Counted from the first letter of the stretch, positions 11,358 through 24,472 are shown. The stretch is 64,000 nucleotides of DNA from Tetranychus cinnabarinus (GCA_022266195.1 WHVY01000001.1:16492001-16556000), one strand, 5' to 3'. The notes: generated from the sequence alone by a model not told the origin. Numbers and translations are program-made.

Positions 11358-14300
11358 AACTACAACTTGTTATTAAAACTGATTTTGATCAATGCATGAT
11401 TAAAAGAAGTTATTTCCACATTGGTGCATTTTCTTGGATGATGAAAGTGAACTCATGGAGAAAGATGCAGTAAATAGGAAATTTCATTGCGAATTTAAAA
11501 GGTTCTCAAGTGCAGGCTGCCGCATTTACAGTGCAACATTGTATGATATTTGTAAGATTAACATTAGATTCAGGATAACGAAAGTGGAATGATAATTTTA
11601 TCTTTTTTTTGCGCCATTTAACTCTCAACAAAGATGTACTAATGGTTTTATGGCATATTGCAACTCATGAACATAAGTGGAACATAGATATAGTTTAATA
11701 TCTGAAACTAGAGATGTTCCGAATTGATTTATTGATGGATTCTGTTCATCTATGACTTAACGAAATAGATCGCGATTGATCTATTGAAAGATACACGGAA
11801 AAAAGTCTGCACTGTGACGGCAACTCCAATAGCAGTTGTTGCTCATGAATAGTTATGAACATAATGATTGATCGGAATTAATGTGTTATAACTGTTTATG
11901 GAAAATTTTTGTTGTTTAACATTGGTTCGAATTATTTTTGCTATTCAATCAATTGTTCTGAGAAAATTTCTCGTGACTTTCTTCGAGATTCAGTTGTGAC
12001 AAGTTGTACTCAATCAAGAAATGAAATTTAAAACATTTTACACAAACTCATTGATCTCTTTACTGCATTATTGTTAACTTTTAATAAGCAGATTTTTGGC
12101 TACAAACTAATTTGATCAATTTTGGTGTTTCCATCAAACAGCTAAATTGAGCTATAATTTGATTAAAATTGTATATTAATTGAAAATTGATGTAAGTTTT
12201 AATTTTTCTCACTTTGAATTTCATTGTTGTTGATTTGTATGAACAATTCCTCTTTACAAGGCATTAAACACAAAAAAAATTAAACCAAATCACGTTCCTG
12301 ATACAAAAAACACTTTGGTTGGAGTTTAATGTAATTTTAAAAGAGCAAAATTTTCAGTTAATTATCATTGTTATTGTCTTAATTCACCTGTATCTATGGT
12401 TTTGTTTACCTCTATATTACACTGTCTTCATCAACCCAAGAAGGATCAAAGCTGATTATGTACATTTGGTGCCTTCAAAATTTTCAATATTTTGTTTGTA
12501 AAAAATTAAAATCTAATTGAAATCAACTTCTACCCAAAATTATTGATGTTTTATCTCAAGGTTTCAATTCATAAGTTTAATTATCCAACAATTTTTTGCA
12601 ACATTTTGCTCTTGAAATGTTTCTCTTCCAGAGAGACTCAGCCATTGAAATAACTCCTTCTTTGTGAATGCGATCACAAAAGCCATGGTTGTAACTAGAT
12701 TGTTGAGTTTGATTCTTGCCTTTGAGGTGGATTCATCCTTAAATAAATATCTTATAGTTGTGCACTCAATCAAGTCATTTCTTGTTTTCAACTCCTCCTG
12801 AATTTCAAACTTTCTGTTCTGGTTTGCAGCTCAGATAACGAGGTCTGCCAGGTATTTTTTATAATACATCCACTTTGGCGGCAGTCTTTTTATTTTCCTT
12901 TCATTTTTTTTCTCTTCTTTAGATTATATCGCAATAGATTTTTCTGTTCTTTATAAATCTATTCACCAGCCTTGATGATATCAAGACTCGTAAATCATGA
13001 CCAGCGTCATAGGTTTCTTTATCTGATTTCTTGAGCCCCTTTGAAAGAGTGTTCATTATATAACGTGAAACATGTTCATTCACAGCTCACTTAATCACCT
13101 GAGAAGTCTTTAATGGAACATTCAATTAGGCATGAAATCTTTTGTTAATCACTTCCATTAGCTTTTATAATCACTTTCAATCTAAACACAGGGCTCTGGT
13201 GGACCAACTTGTCGTCCATAACTGGTAAAGGACGGCAAGATTTTAATCAAATCCAAGTGAAGGCCTTCAGCTAAATACTGTAAAATTATTAAGTTTTGAA
13301 TCCGTTAATCAATTCTCTTTTAGGTGCTGATTTTTATCTGAAAATAAGCTGTGAATTTTACTGGTTGGCTTGATTATTAACTCTCTAGATGCTACAAATG
13401 TTGATAAAAAAGCTAAACCGAAGCTAGTTGTTATCAAAGTCAACCAATGCGCTGAAAAGGTTAATGTCTGTTTAAAGCCATAATTTGTTCAGCTGAGTCG
13501 ATTACAGCGAATGAGTCAAACTTTATCTCCAATTCCTGGATCGTATCATAATCTCATCAGATTCAGCGAGTTTCAGTGCATTATCAAGGTCTATGATTGA
13601 CATCAGTTAAATTTTATTGAATTTACAGTCGACTCAAACTGTCACAATGAACGAAACCAACAAAATGAAACAAAACCTTTGCTTAAAATGATCTACAGTA
13701 GACTTTCCTGATATCAACATTAGACCCTAAAATTGTTGTTCAGAAACAGTAAATGTATAACTAAATGGTTCAGTAACACTTGAAAATTTTAAAATCTTTG
13801 ATGAACGGTAATTAAAATGTATCTAATATCAGTGATAGTATTTAATAAACGAAAATTGATATGAATATTCACTAAAGGATTCAAGCCAAAGGAATGTAGT
13901 TACAATGTTTATCAACAAATAAATCAACAAGTCATATTAAGTATTGCAACACAAATATTTTATTACAAGATAATATAAAAGCTCAATTAAACCATTTCAA
14001 TCACTGAATCATCTATTGATAAACTTCGGTGGTTAATCTCGTGATTCATGTAACCAAAAGAGAACCGGTTTTACAGTCAGAATTGATTACCTTTTAGCCT
14101 TTAGCTAAGTAACCAGTTACTTGTAACTAAAAAGTCTGTTACATTTACTATCGACTCATTGAGTCTTGAATTGAAACTCTCAATGATTCAAAAGCAAATG
14201 AAGACCAATTTAACTAATTTTGATTAAACGATACAATGATAGTCGGGCAACTCGAATCCATGAGTATCAATGTTGTTTAATGATAGATTGACTGATTGCC

Positions 14301-14816
14301 CTCCAATAGGGTTGAGTATTTGTGATAATCCAAAGTTACAATTAATAAATGTAACACATATGGTTGTGTTGTCAGATGGTCTCGATAAAGGTTAATTTAA
14401 GTATTAAGAATTATAAAATTACTAATTGATGAAGACAAATATATCAATTACATGAAAATAAGAAAGATTATACTTTTCAAACCCTTTAGTTTGATTATAA
14501 TTAACTTTTAACTGTTTTGGTGCAATAATCAACAGTAAATATTATCTCTTTAACATTCCCGCTACTTGAATACGCTTGGTTATTTTGTACTCAAATATCT
14601 ATCAGATTTACTTTTTGTATCGAGTATTTCCGTACGCTTTTATACTTTAACCGTAAAAATAATAAAATCCGGTTATATGTTTGAAAGTCTGTTTATATTA
14701 TTTTCATATTGTTAAAGATTCTGTTGATTTGATTATTGCTTATTAGAAGATTAAGTGATTATTATACAACATTATCTTTCTTTGTGTTTACTGTGGGGTC
14801 CATCTATTTTCTGAAA
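11358..14816. other. CRTC 3' region and intergenic sequence
   Basis: About 3.5 kb without a supported gene. It probably begins with the CRTC 3' UTR. Two open frames of 60-90 codons (12319-12501 +, 12564-12830 -) lack a recognised domain or convincing gene structure. No RNA gene or transposon is seen. Confidence 0.45.
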
Positions 14817-16149
14817 ATGAAGAACATTAAAGAGTTTTTTAGCAAGAAAAAGTTATCTTACAAATTTTCGAATGCACCTCCTGGACATAAGCTTGGTACT
14901 AAAGAGGAAGCATCCGCTCAACGTTCATCATCATCATCTGCATCTGCATCTAAACCTCAAGCTTCATCTTCATCATCTAGAGAGACTCCGGCCTCGTCAT
15001 CCGCCTCTGCTGAACGAATTAAGACAGCTGCAGCTGAGGCTGCAGAACGTCGCCAGGCCCAACAGTTGGAAAAATCTAAAGTGAAATTTCCTAAGTCTTA
15101 CCTACCGCCTCTAGAAAAGGTAATTTGTATATAGGTATTTTTAATTATTAAATGGTAATTGTCTAACTTGTCAATTAATTGCCTTTAATTTACTCTCCAT
15201 ATTTTAGGAAATTGAGGACGAAAGAAAAGCTGAACCTGAACCTGAACCTGAGGAGAAAATCAATGAGGATGATGCACATAAGTTTAATTGTCCCGATTTG
15301 GATATAGTCGAATATTCATCATTAGCTTCGTTAAAGGAGCAAATTATGGAAAAAATTAAATCAAATTTTGGAGAGGACCCGATAATTTGTGGATCTCTTT
15401 TGATACGCAATTGCAACCCCAGAGAAAAAGGAAATGTGTGCATTTCAACTTTGGAGGCGATTTTAAATAACTTGAGAACTGAAGATGAAGAGGCATTTGC
15501 AAAATTCACAAAATTAAGGAAAATCAAAATTGAACCCAAAATTCTGTCCGCGAATGGAGGTCTTGAGTTTTTAACTGGAATCGGATTCAATCTTTCAGAG
15601 GATGGTGAATGGTTTATATTCAATGACTCTAAAAATGGATTGGATGAGAAATTGCTCTATTATTTGGATGTGCTCACAACTAGTGCTGTTTTCCCTATCA
15701 TTGTAGATCGAGAAGCCTGTGTTTATGATTTAAATGGATTAAATACACCTAATGTTAACTTTGATGACAAAATTTTTGAGATGACTAAAGATGAACTTAC
15801 CAGAGAGCAACAAATTCGTAAAGAGATTGCTGATAGAGAATCAACTCTTATGACAAAAGCTATGAGAGAAAGGTTTATCACCAGAAAACCAAAATCACGC
15901 TATACAAGATTGAGATACAAGCGATTGGATTTCAAAATGATCGAGGCAACATTTAGAACAAATGAAACTCTTTACGATTTCATTAGATGGTTAAAAGATG
16001 ATCATTCTATGGAGGATATAGAAAATTATGATATAACTTGTGGAACCCAGACAATTTCCGTTGAAGACTGGGATAAAACATTCCTTGATCTCGATTTCTA
16101 TCCGAAAGTCACATTTTATCAACGCTTACGAAATGCGCCTATGGAATAA
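14817..16149 (+). CDS. UBXN6: UBX domain protein 6-like p97/VCP cofactor
   Basis: Two exons, 14817-15119 and 15208-16149, join in phase 0 to 414 residues (human UBXN6 is about 441). The N-terminus MKNIKEFFSKKKLSYKFSNA, followed by PPGHKLG, matches the start of UBXN6. A Ser/Ala tract and an Ala/Arg helix (near 65-90) follow, the latter in the place of the p97-interacting helix. A PUB domain lies at about 145-245 (SLLIRNCNPREKGNV..., GGLEFLTGIGF). A helix with REQQIRKE and TKAMRER (about 305-325) leads into the UBX domain (331-414). UBXN6 links p97 to endolysosomal and caveolar cargo sorting, and binds through PUB to the p97 C-terminal tail. The ATG at 14817 was chosen because it starts the conserved N-terminus; upstream codons in frame lack another ATG. 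Confidence 0.92.
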
Positions 16150-17698
16150 TTTATGAGCTTGAAAGGTGTAATATTTGATGCAACAATCACCTATCTAATT
16201 AGCCTTCATTGTCTTACATCATTCACTGTTTCAACTGTATCATATGGTTTATCAACTAATGAACAAACATTGAATTAGTAAATAAATGCAAGAAATCGTT
16301 CGCAAGACAATAAGACTTATCAAATTTTTCATAAATCAACTATTTTCCAATTTCACCTTCAATCAAGAATCAATTGTACTGTAAATTTTCATGATGCTCG
16401 AATTGGCATTTAAGTAAATAGTATTGTTTCAAATCAGTCAATCCCAAATCACTCTTGTTCAACTTATTTCAGAGATTTGTTTCTTCAACTTTGTGCAATC
16501 CAAAATATATTTCAATAAAGTGCTAACCTTTTGACCAAAGAAATTAGTTATTGAATAAAGCGAAATATTAAGTGAATAAATTTATGTAATAGTCAATAGT
16601 CAATAATAATATTAATATTAATGGTAAATAATCAGTATAAATACAAAGAATGTAATCAACAATTGACAAATTCATTCTTTTTTGATATTCATTCTTTTAA
16701 AGTAAGAAGGCATCTTGATTGTAACTTTAATAACACAGAATGATAGCAAAAAAGACAATTGGTGAATTAATTTTGTTAAATTAAGGCAGCGAAGATCCAA
16801 AGATTGAATTGCTTGAATAAAGAGAAAATAAACATTCATTTGAATCGTCGTAACATGGTATATAAATCATTCTTTTTTCTTAAATTTTCTTCTTAAAACT
16901 GTAGAAACTACAAAAAAATGGAGCAACATAGCAAAAAGTGAGCTTTTTGATTCCATGTTTGAGTCAATTGTTCATTAACCGGTATAAGTCGTAATAATGT
17001 ATAAATTGATTAATTCGTTTTTTGTGCAAAAAGGCAGACATGGTCCTAATAGATTATTAAGTTCGTTGGTATTTGATTGAAGGAAGAATGTGACGAAGAA
17101 ATAAAACCATTACTGTTTGGTCCCACAAAATTGATTTGACTGGATTTGCATAGTTGATTTGCAAACAAAAAGAGTCGATAGGAAATCTATCTGGTATTGC
17201 TAAATTTTTGTTGGTAAATTTGGTTAAAAAATGACATTCTCCATCCAAAATACCATCATTAAAAATAATTATGACTTATTTGCTATTGAATTGCTGTTGA
17301 TGATTAGCTGGCATATTTGATTATTTGATCTTTATACATTGTCTTAAACGGTTGATTCGTTGATCAAATTCTTCTTGGTGGGTATTCTTTTTTGATCCAT
17401 GATGAAAGAAAAAATTGTTAATTATTGCGAAAAGTTGAGAATCATTCGATTTTCCTAGAAAAACATAATTAGCACTTCTTTTGATCTTCTTTTTGATAAT
17501 TGGTAGTGATTTTGTTTCTTTCAATTTTAACCTTGTAATCATTTGAATTTACTATGTTTACGATATTTCCTTTTGTTTTTCTCAATGATGATGACGATGA
17601 TGACGAGCTTTTACAAGTTAGGAAGATGATAACAGATGAAGATACACATTGAATCAATGATGATCTTAATCTGGGTACTTTTTGTGTTTTTACTTTGT
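16150..17698. other. Convergent 3' regions of UBXN6 and innexin
   Basis: About 1.5 kb between two convergent stop codons. Only short chance frames are present. It should hold both 3' UTRs. Confidence 0.5.
16281..16286 (+). terminator. Candidate poly(A) signal of UBXN6
   Basis: AATAAA about 130 bases past the stop codon. A second copy is at 16514-16519. Assigned by position only. Confidence 0.4.
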
Positions 17699-18790
17699 TT
17701 AGATAGCAGCATCAGCAGCTTTTCCTCCTTCAAGTCGACGGAAATATGCGTTCACCAAATCTCTAAAGTTGATTGGATCCAAGTTTTTGGAAAGTAAATT
17801 AAGAAGGAACCAATCTCCAATATCACCTTTATTAAGTATACTTTCTAAAGCATCTCGGCTGGCTAGGCGACAGTTTGTTTGAACCTTGCTGAGTCGCATT
17901 TTGGATGAAACGATGGTCAATGCTCGGTAAACAAGATTACCAAGGGTCAAGAAGAAAAGGAAAACAAACCAGAACCATAAGAAGATGTAAATTTTTTCGT
18001 TAATAATGTTAATTGGCAAGATACACATGGCATCGTGTTTCTGAACATCTCCTGAAGAACCATAACGATGGAAGGTACACTTTGTAAGACGAGGGAAAAT
18101 TTTAATCATTGGATCATATCGAAGAGACCAATCCCATTCCGAAAAGGCAAGAACATTGATACCATATTTAAGAAATTCACCACCAAGGAAACGGTTCATC
18201 ATAATCATTTGGAAGATAACGTTGAGAAGATTTAAAACTTCAGCCAAGCAATACATGTAGAAGGAGAAATTGTGATGTTTCAAATTTCGCATGAGATAAT
18301 CAACTAGCAGCTCAAGGTTGCGTTTTTTATCTCCTTCTGAGATGATTGGGTTGTTTAGTCCGAGAATAAGGTTACGAACTTTGCCTCCCTCAAAGGTTTT
18401 CCAAAAATAACGGGGAAGATAGAAGAAAAGAGCTTGGAAAAAGAGAACAAAGCAAACCCATTGGTAATAGGCATGGTAAATCTTTTTCTTTCCATCGGTA
18501 GTTTTATCTACACCAGGGTAGGGAACCTCGGAACCAACTTTTTTAAACCAAGCTTCATCAATGGAAAAGGTTGTGTGAATCCAACAAAATGTATCCAATA
18601 AATTATTTGGTATATCATCACGGGAAATACAATCAATGGGATCACCAAAATATTGACGAGCTGTTACCATTATGCTGAATGCAACCAAAATACAAACACT
18701 GAATTTGTAATGTAAACGGAAAATAGGGTTGTCCGTGATACATGTTTGTGGTTTAATGAAACTTTTAAGGCTACTAAATAGCTGATCCAT
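17699..18790 (-). CDS. Innexin gap-junction channel protein
   Basis: A single-exon frame of 363 residues, a normal innexin length. The topology is that of an innexin: membrane segments near 28-44, 110-127, 185-205 and 270-292, a short cytoplasmic N-terminus and a cytoplasmic C-tail. The family signature YYQWV is at 108-112, at the start of the second membrane segment, followed by FYLPRYFWK. The first extracellular loop has Cys54 and Cys69. The second has the pair in KCTFHRYG and DAMCILPINIINEKIY, the typical conserved end of that loop. Innexins oligomerise into intercellular channels and hemichannels of protostomes. The lack of an intron is notable beside multi-exon neighbours, but the protein is intact. 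Orthology among innexin paralogues cannot be set from sequence alone. Confidence 0.95.
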   Translation of the reverse strand: MDQLFSSLKSFIKPQTCITDNPIFRLHYKFSVCILVAFSIMVTARQYFGDPIDCISRDDIPNNLLDTFCWIHTTFSIDEAWFKKVGSEVPYPGVDKTTDGKKKIYHAYYQWVCFVLFFQALFFYLPRYFWKTFEGGKVRNLILGLNNPIISEGDKKRNLELLVDYLMRNLKHHNFSFYMYCLAEVLNLLNVIFQMIMMNRFLGGEFLKYGINVLAFSEWDWSLRYDPMIKIFPRLTKCTFHRYGSSGDVQKHDAMCILPINIINEKIYIFLWFWFVFLFFLTLGNLVYRALTIVSSKMRLSKVQTNCRLASRDALESILNKGDIGDWFLLNLLSKNLDPINFRDLVNAYFRRLEGGKAADAAI

Positions 18791-20105
18791 GGTTTAAATT
18801 TGGTAGTGCTTGTAGCTGCCTTATATTCAATTGGACTGGAATATTCTTTCCTTTTGCTGGTAATTTATCAGTTTCCGTAGACTATTAGTTTAGTTTAAAT
18901 TAAATTAAACTAAAATAAGAACGGGCAAGCTTAAAGAGTCTTTCTCCTTCCTATAGATGAAGGAGAGATCATTTGGTTGATAATGAAATAAAAATGGTAG
19001 ACGATGGCAACGGCGGTGTTGATTTTGATGTCGATGGTGATGGATAAAGTTGATTACAATGATTTACAAGCATGGTTGATGTAATCCATTGGGGGAACAG
19101 AATAAATTATAAATCAGGAAGAGAAACAGAAAAAATTAGTTAAACATAAATTGATTAAACTTTTTCTTACTCTCAAAATCTATGCAACTAGCAACTTTGA
19201 GCAACAGATGATGTTAGTGATGAAACAATGATTAGAGGGAAATGGAATGAGGTAAAACACTTGGAAGAATTGATTTTAACAATAGTAATAGGAGTTGGAA
19301 AAGGAGCAATTCAGACAATAATTAATAGCATTGCAATATTGACACTACATGTATCAATAAAGAAATGAACACACAGACAGAGAAAAAAAAGGAAACAAGA
19401 AGTCGGAATGAATACCTTTTTCAAGTACAACTCTTGATGGTGAAAAATTATCCGATGATAATAGGTATAAAATGTAGTTAACAGTCGTAGAAAAGAATCA
19501 AATTTGATGAAAATAATCCAATAAGGCAAGTTTAAGGCACACAGTCTATTGAAAATAAGATGCTTGAGTTGGAATAAGTTTGATAAAAAAAAAGTTGATA
19601 CAAAGATTGGTCTGGTCTGTTTAAAAAAAAGATTTGTAGATAAATATTCCGTTGGTTAAGTTAAATTAATGGGAATAAATAATCCAAAGATGGTGGTGGA
19701 CCTAGAATGTTGACGAACACAAAAGTAATTACAATTAATGTAATGATGACAATCAAAATATTGACGAAACAACATGAGAAATATCGATGTTGAGCAAAAA
19801 ATTGTTGGCTTTCACCAGATGAGTTGTTGGTCCAACTTTGATTAACACAGAACAAGAAAAGTTAAGAATCAAGTTTTTCCAACACCAAACCAGAAGAGGA
19901 AAAGAGGGGAAAAAGTAGACAGAAAAATGAAAGAGCTGAAAGGAAGAGGAAGATAGTCAAGGGGGGAGAAGGAGTGGTGTAATGATGAAGAGGCTATTGA
20001 AGAAAGAGAGCAAGAAGGAGAGTTATGAGGCGGAATGTTTAGGAAGAAAAGGTAGACAGGAGAAAATAGAAAGAGAAGATTGAATTAGAAGATAGAAAGA
20101 CCAAA
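18791..20105. other. Innexin 5' region; no supported gene
   Basis: Purine-rich on the plus strand, especially 19380-20100. It includes a near-palindrome of TTTAGTTTAA type at about 18889-18914. A minus-strand open stretch at 19661-19852 codes for a hydrophobic C-terminus without an ATG. It could be a terminal exon, but nothing joins to it in a convincing way. Confidence 0.35.
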
Positions 20106-20253
20106 ATGGCTTGGCTATTTTACCCGTTTTTGTTAATTTTTTATCTGATCAAAGTCTCTGATTGGCATTTCCATGACCGGTATAATGCTGAACTTATTGA
20201 GTTTATCACAGATTTTTTAACACACAACAAACTCTTGATTCAGCATGGAAAAG
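20106..20253 (+). CDS. Candidate first exon with signal peptide (unrecognised gene)
   Basis: An ATG at 20106 opens a 49-codon stretch that starts with a typical signal sequence (MAWLFYPFLLIFYLIKVS), then a polar helix-like segment ending LIQHGK. It ends exactly at a consensus GTAAGA donor (20254), in phase 1. Without splicing the frame stops at 20280-20282, giving 58 residues. I found no phase-compatible downstream exon that I trust. A strong acceptor at 20675-20676 opens a 32-codon frame only in phase 0. It could be a small secreted peptide gene, the first exon of a longer gene, or chance. Confidence 0.3.
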
Positions 20254-20802
20254 GTAAGATAACAATTGCATCATTCCGATAGTTTAGAGTTGAGTAAAAG
20301 GTTACTTTTGTCTTGAAATTTTTATCTCAAAATTTTCTCAAGTTACTCTTCATTTCAATTCTCAATCTTATATTTCTTTTTTTCGTCTCAACTGTTTCTT
20401 TTTATTGTGTGTTTCATCAATTGAATAATTGATCAACAAGACAATCAACAACTATTAATTTGAATCGACTGATTAAACAAACTGTGTCTCCAAAATGTTA
20501 ACCTGATGTTAGGCCTTTCCATTTTGTAACTCTTACCAAATCATCAGCCATCTTAAATCCTTTGAAAGTGAATTAATATTTGTTATTTAATATCTTCAAG
20601 GTTAATCTTAACTCTTTATTCAGTTTGTGTGTTCAATTAATTCTAATTAAATATTTTTTTCTTGTAATTTACCAGGTTACAAGCAATTTGTTCATTTTAT
20701 CCCAGGATAATGATGATTTGAAACAGTATTATAACACATTTTTTGTTAGGAGTAAAAGAGATGCAAAAAGATGATGTTCATTAAAAAAGTAAGGTTATAA
20801 TT

Positions 20803-20988
20803 ACGGAAGTCATTTTGTGTTGAAGAAAACCGTTGAAAGCGGACATTTTTACGCTCAAAAAATGCTCAGTAAAAACAAAAAAGGTGAAGATGATCATGTT
20901 GATGATAGTGAAGGAGAAAAGAAAGGAAATCAAAGAAGAAAAAAAGAAACAATTAGAAGCTATTGGGACGTAGCTTGACGGACCGATG
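20803..20988 (+). pseudogene. Possible fragment of a PKA-like kinase N-lobe
   Basis: The frame after the stop at 20800-20802 codes for YGSHFVLKKTVESGHFYAQK, followed by MLSKNK. Over about 29 residues it aligns without gaps to the start of the PKA catalytic domain. Identities fall at the Gly of E-T/S-G, the Ala-x-Lys holding the ATP-binding lysine, and the L-x-K-x-K that follows. The glycine loop is degenerate, the frame stops soon after, and no later kinase motif (HRD, DFG) was found nearby. It is either a relic or a coincidence. Confidence 0.25.
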
Positions 20989-23050
20989 AAGAAAAGGTAA
21001 GATGATAATTGTGGGAGGTGAGGGTGAGCTTAAAAGATACACAGAAGAAAGGAAAGAAACAGAAAGAGAGAAGAAGATTCTTCTTCTTTTAACCTTTAAC
21101 TCACATCCTTATCATCATATTATCATCAGCATTTGAATCTCAAGAATTATTAGTGATTAAACCAGAAAATGTTTACTTCTCTATGTGCCATGCATTCCGT
21201 ATTATTCATAATACATACATAAATGTTGACAAAAAAAAGAGACAACCTTAAAGCTCAGGATATTGACCTTGCTCTTTACCATCAGAGCGAGTCATAAGTC
21301 ATCTTCTGGTTGCTTTTTTGCGACACTTCACCGGTAACCAAATCACTTATCGCTTCAACTACCAACCAAGGATAAAGATTTAAAGATATATTTAATATTA
21401 ACTACAAAAAAGGTAGCAAAAGAAGGTAAATTAAAAAGTAAAAAAAGGTTCAACAATGGGTAAAATAGGTTTAGACCTGTGACACTTTGGGTTCACTGTT
21501 GGTAAAACCTTTTATGTGAACAGAAGCGGCAACTAAACTGACTTGCAATAATAACCAAAATAATAGCTACATTATAATCTTAATCATTTCAATTCCCATA
21601 CAGAAAACAGACCAACAATTAACCAAAATTAACCAGAAACAAAATAAAGCCAAAAGGTCTTCAAAATGAGCGCTTCTTCAATCTTTAGATGCCTTCATTT
21701 CTGGTTAGCCTTTTTTGCGTTTTCACTTTTCCTTATTCGTCTCATTCTGGTTTACTGTTCATTTTAATGTTTAAAAATCGTTATCAATCAGCTTTTTACA
21801 ACATAGACAATTCTCAAGTGTTAGATCGAGACATTTAGCTAATTGTTATTGATTACCATGTTTGATTAGTTTGCCTTTGCCTCATCTTATCAATGGTAAC
21901 GTATTTGAACATGAAGATGTTTATTGTAATGCTATTTTCCTCATTTCTTTTTATCATCTTCTCATAATTGAGTTGACTTGGTTACAATCAAATGATTAGT
22001 TGATTTTGATTCCATCTTAAACACTGGTAAATGTTTCAATGATAATCTTGAACGGCTGAAAATACTGCAATAATGAAAGTGAAAAGGTCATAACTCGATG
22101 GCGAACAATCATGGCTAGTCTTTTTACGAAAGGGTGACGATACACATTTAATGGTGACAATTGATTATTGTTGGTAACAATTTAATGCTCTTCATTTAAT
22201 TAGTTACATAAATATTGATCACTTCAAATTTGACAGTTGTAATGCATTTTAAAAATGCAATCTCATAGAAATTTTGTTGAAACTCTTTTTACCTTTGAAA
22301 TGGGAAATCATTTAAGCCAAGGTTAACCATTTACCTAAATAATTGAAAAGCTAAATCAACTCAATTGTCTGTGAATAGTGTTAATCATCTCTCTGATTTA
22401 ACCACTTATGATGAGACCAAAGTTAATCCAAAATACACTTGAGATTGAATCAGATTTTGATAGTTAGACAACTTGCTTTCTATTCAATTGAGATTTACAG
22501 ATAAAAATAATGTTTTTGTATACATTTTTTGCCTCACATTGATAATTTGTGATTTACATTATAATTACAGTCAATTGTGAGTTAAGCGGAGAATCAAAGA
22601 GCACAATTAAAGAGTTGTTTCAACTACTGTTCTAGTTTAATTAACATCAAGGTTCAATTAATTGTAATCACAAAGGTTAACAACTCTTGTTAAAGATGTA
22701 TGCGATGGTTTTGGGTAAAAATTGGGTTTTCAATGTAAAAGGAAATTTGATTTACCCGGAAGAATGTTGTTGACTAGACAATGTTAAACCATATGGTTTC
22801 ATTGAATCAACATAATCAATTTTAATTGTGTGAAAAACAATCGGCGTCAAGGTTGGAATTGATTGGAGAAGCTTTGAGTTGATTGTTTTTGGGTAACTTC
22901 TGGTTTGCCCATTGATTTGCCAAAATTTAGATGCTGGCTTTTTGACATTTGTTTAACTCTTCATTTTAAAAATAGCTCTTGTTATGGTCATTAGAGGCCT
23001 TAGAGGTCAACTGGATGTTAAAGGTTAGCCCAAGCTGTTTGTGTTACGGT

Positions 23051-23090
23051 CTATATAAAGATTGACTTTTCTCGTTGTTAACGTCAATCA
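23051..23090 (+). promoter_or_regulatory. TATA/initiator-like core promoter
   Basis: TATATAAAG is followed, with the initiator-like TCAATC about 31 bases after the TATA T, by a well-spaced start site. No gene follows that I can recognise. Confidence 0.25.
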
Positions 23091-24472
23091 AGTTGCACCA
23101 GTTTTATGGTGAATGATTTCATTACAATTTACTGGTTAAATTGTTTGCTTGTTTTTCTTGTCTAATCAAAGAAGCTTATACTTTTAATTTGTCTAAAGAC
23201 TTGAAATTAATTTAGCCTGCCTTTGAAACATAATTAATGTGATTACAAGACACAAATTTAACCAGTCAATTGTGAACATTGAGGTGACACGAGAAGAGAT
23301 AGTTAAGTGCACAATCCTGGAATCCCAGTTTTAATCAAGTAAAGACTGGTGATTGTTGTTGGGTTTACATTAACCAATTTGAAAGGCTGCTTGGGTTGTT
23401 GATTAAATATCAAAGTTGATTGAATAAAAGTGCTTCATTGATGTTCCATTAAAAACCAGGGAAACTTGAAAGTGATTGAATCCTTGGTTAACAGCAATAC
23501 TAGGACTGGCGATGTTGAAGATGATGAACAGACTAAAATGGAATACAGATAAAATTAACAATTATAGAAAAGATGATTAATGATGGAGTAAGTGATAAAT
23601 GATGAAAATGAAGATGATGAGAGTCTCTAAATGACCTTTCAGGTTTTTTGTTTTGTTTTGATCATAAGCGATTTAGAAAGGTAATTTACATTATATTATT
23701 GCAACTCTAATGGCAATTTATTATGAGATTGGTTGACTGCTGAATTAACATTTGTACAATAATGAATTAAATTAGCTGAAAACCCAAATTTAAAGTCAAG
23801 GGTTTGGTTCAAGCTTAAGGGTAACCCAATGGGTTGAATGGTTTATGATGAAATAGCAAAATGAAACCTTTTAACTTGATAATTAGTTAATGGTTAAAGT
23901 ATTAGCATTTATCATTCGACTAAATCAAATATTGAATAATTTCTCAGCCTGATGGATATCAGTTGTGAAAAAATGTTGAATTTGTTGTTGAACAGTACTT
24001 TAATGGAACAGCGAATGAATAATCTCAAATTATTCGTGGAACTGATCTTTTAGGCTATCACAATGATTCACTGTTCTCTCTGTGTTGAAGGATGATTAAG
24101 CTAAACTCTAATCATCAATAGGCTAATAAACCAAGATTTAATCAGGTCAGGAAAACTTGACTATGATCAAAGTTGAATCAATTCAACCACGGAAGTCATT
24201 GATTATTGTTAATAAATACCATTTTATGATCAAAAATAGAGCCAAAATCATGTAGTTGTATCAGCACTGGTCAGACATTATTGTTATCACACCAAGTTGA
24301 AGATCAATCAAGCAAACCATTGCTTTAATCGAATTTCAATCCTTCCGAATAATGGTGATAATAGAAAGTGATTAATTTGAACCAATTATAAACCATTAAA
24401 GCCTAAATAGCAATAAAATGTAAATCAAAGTTGATGAAAGTGTATTATTCAAAGAGATTTTACAGAACTTAC

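Larger units (their letters stand above)
20254..24472. other. Gene-poor stretch
   Basis: No complete gene seen. It holds a possible kinase-like fragment (about 20803-20988 +), a minus-strand open segment with a good acceptor (21401-21282), a 33-codon hydrophobic small ORF (21666-21767 +) and a TATA/initiator-like site near 23053. None is established. Confidence 0.4.

Noticed and set aside
11930..11945. GGTTCGAATT resembling a tRNA T-arm
   Set aside because: No matching acceptor stem, D-arm or anticodon arm upstream.
12319..12830. Two open frames (12319-12501 +; up to 88 codons ending 12564 on -)
   Set aside because: The minus frame reads somewhat like protein, but there is no ATG at its start, no recognised domain and no joinable exon.
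19311..19529. 72-codon minus-strand hydrophobic frame
   Set aside because: Low-complexity reverse complement of purine-rich sequence; no splice or start context.
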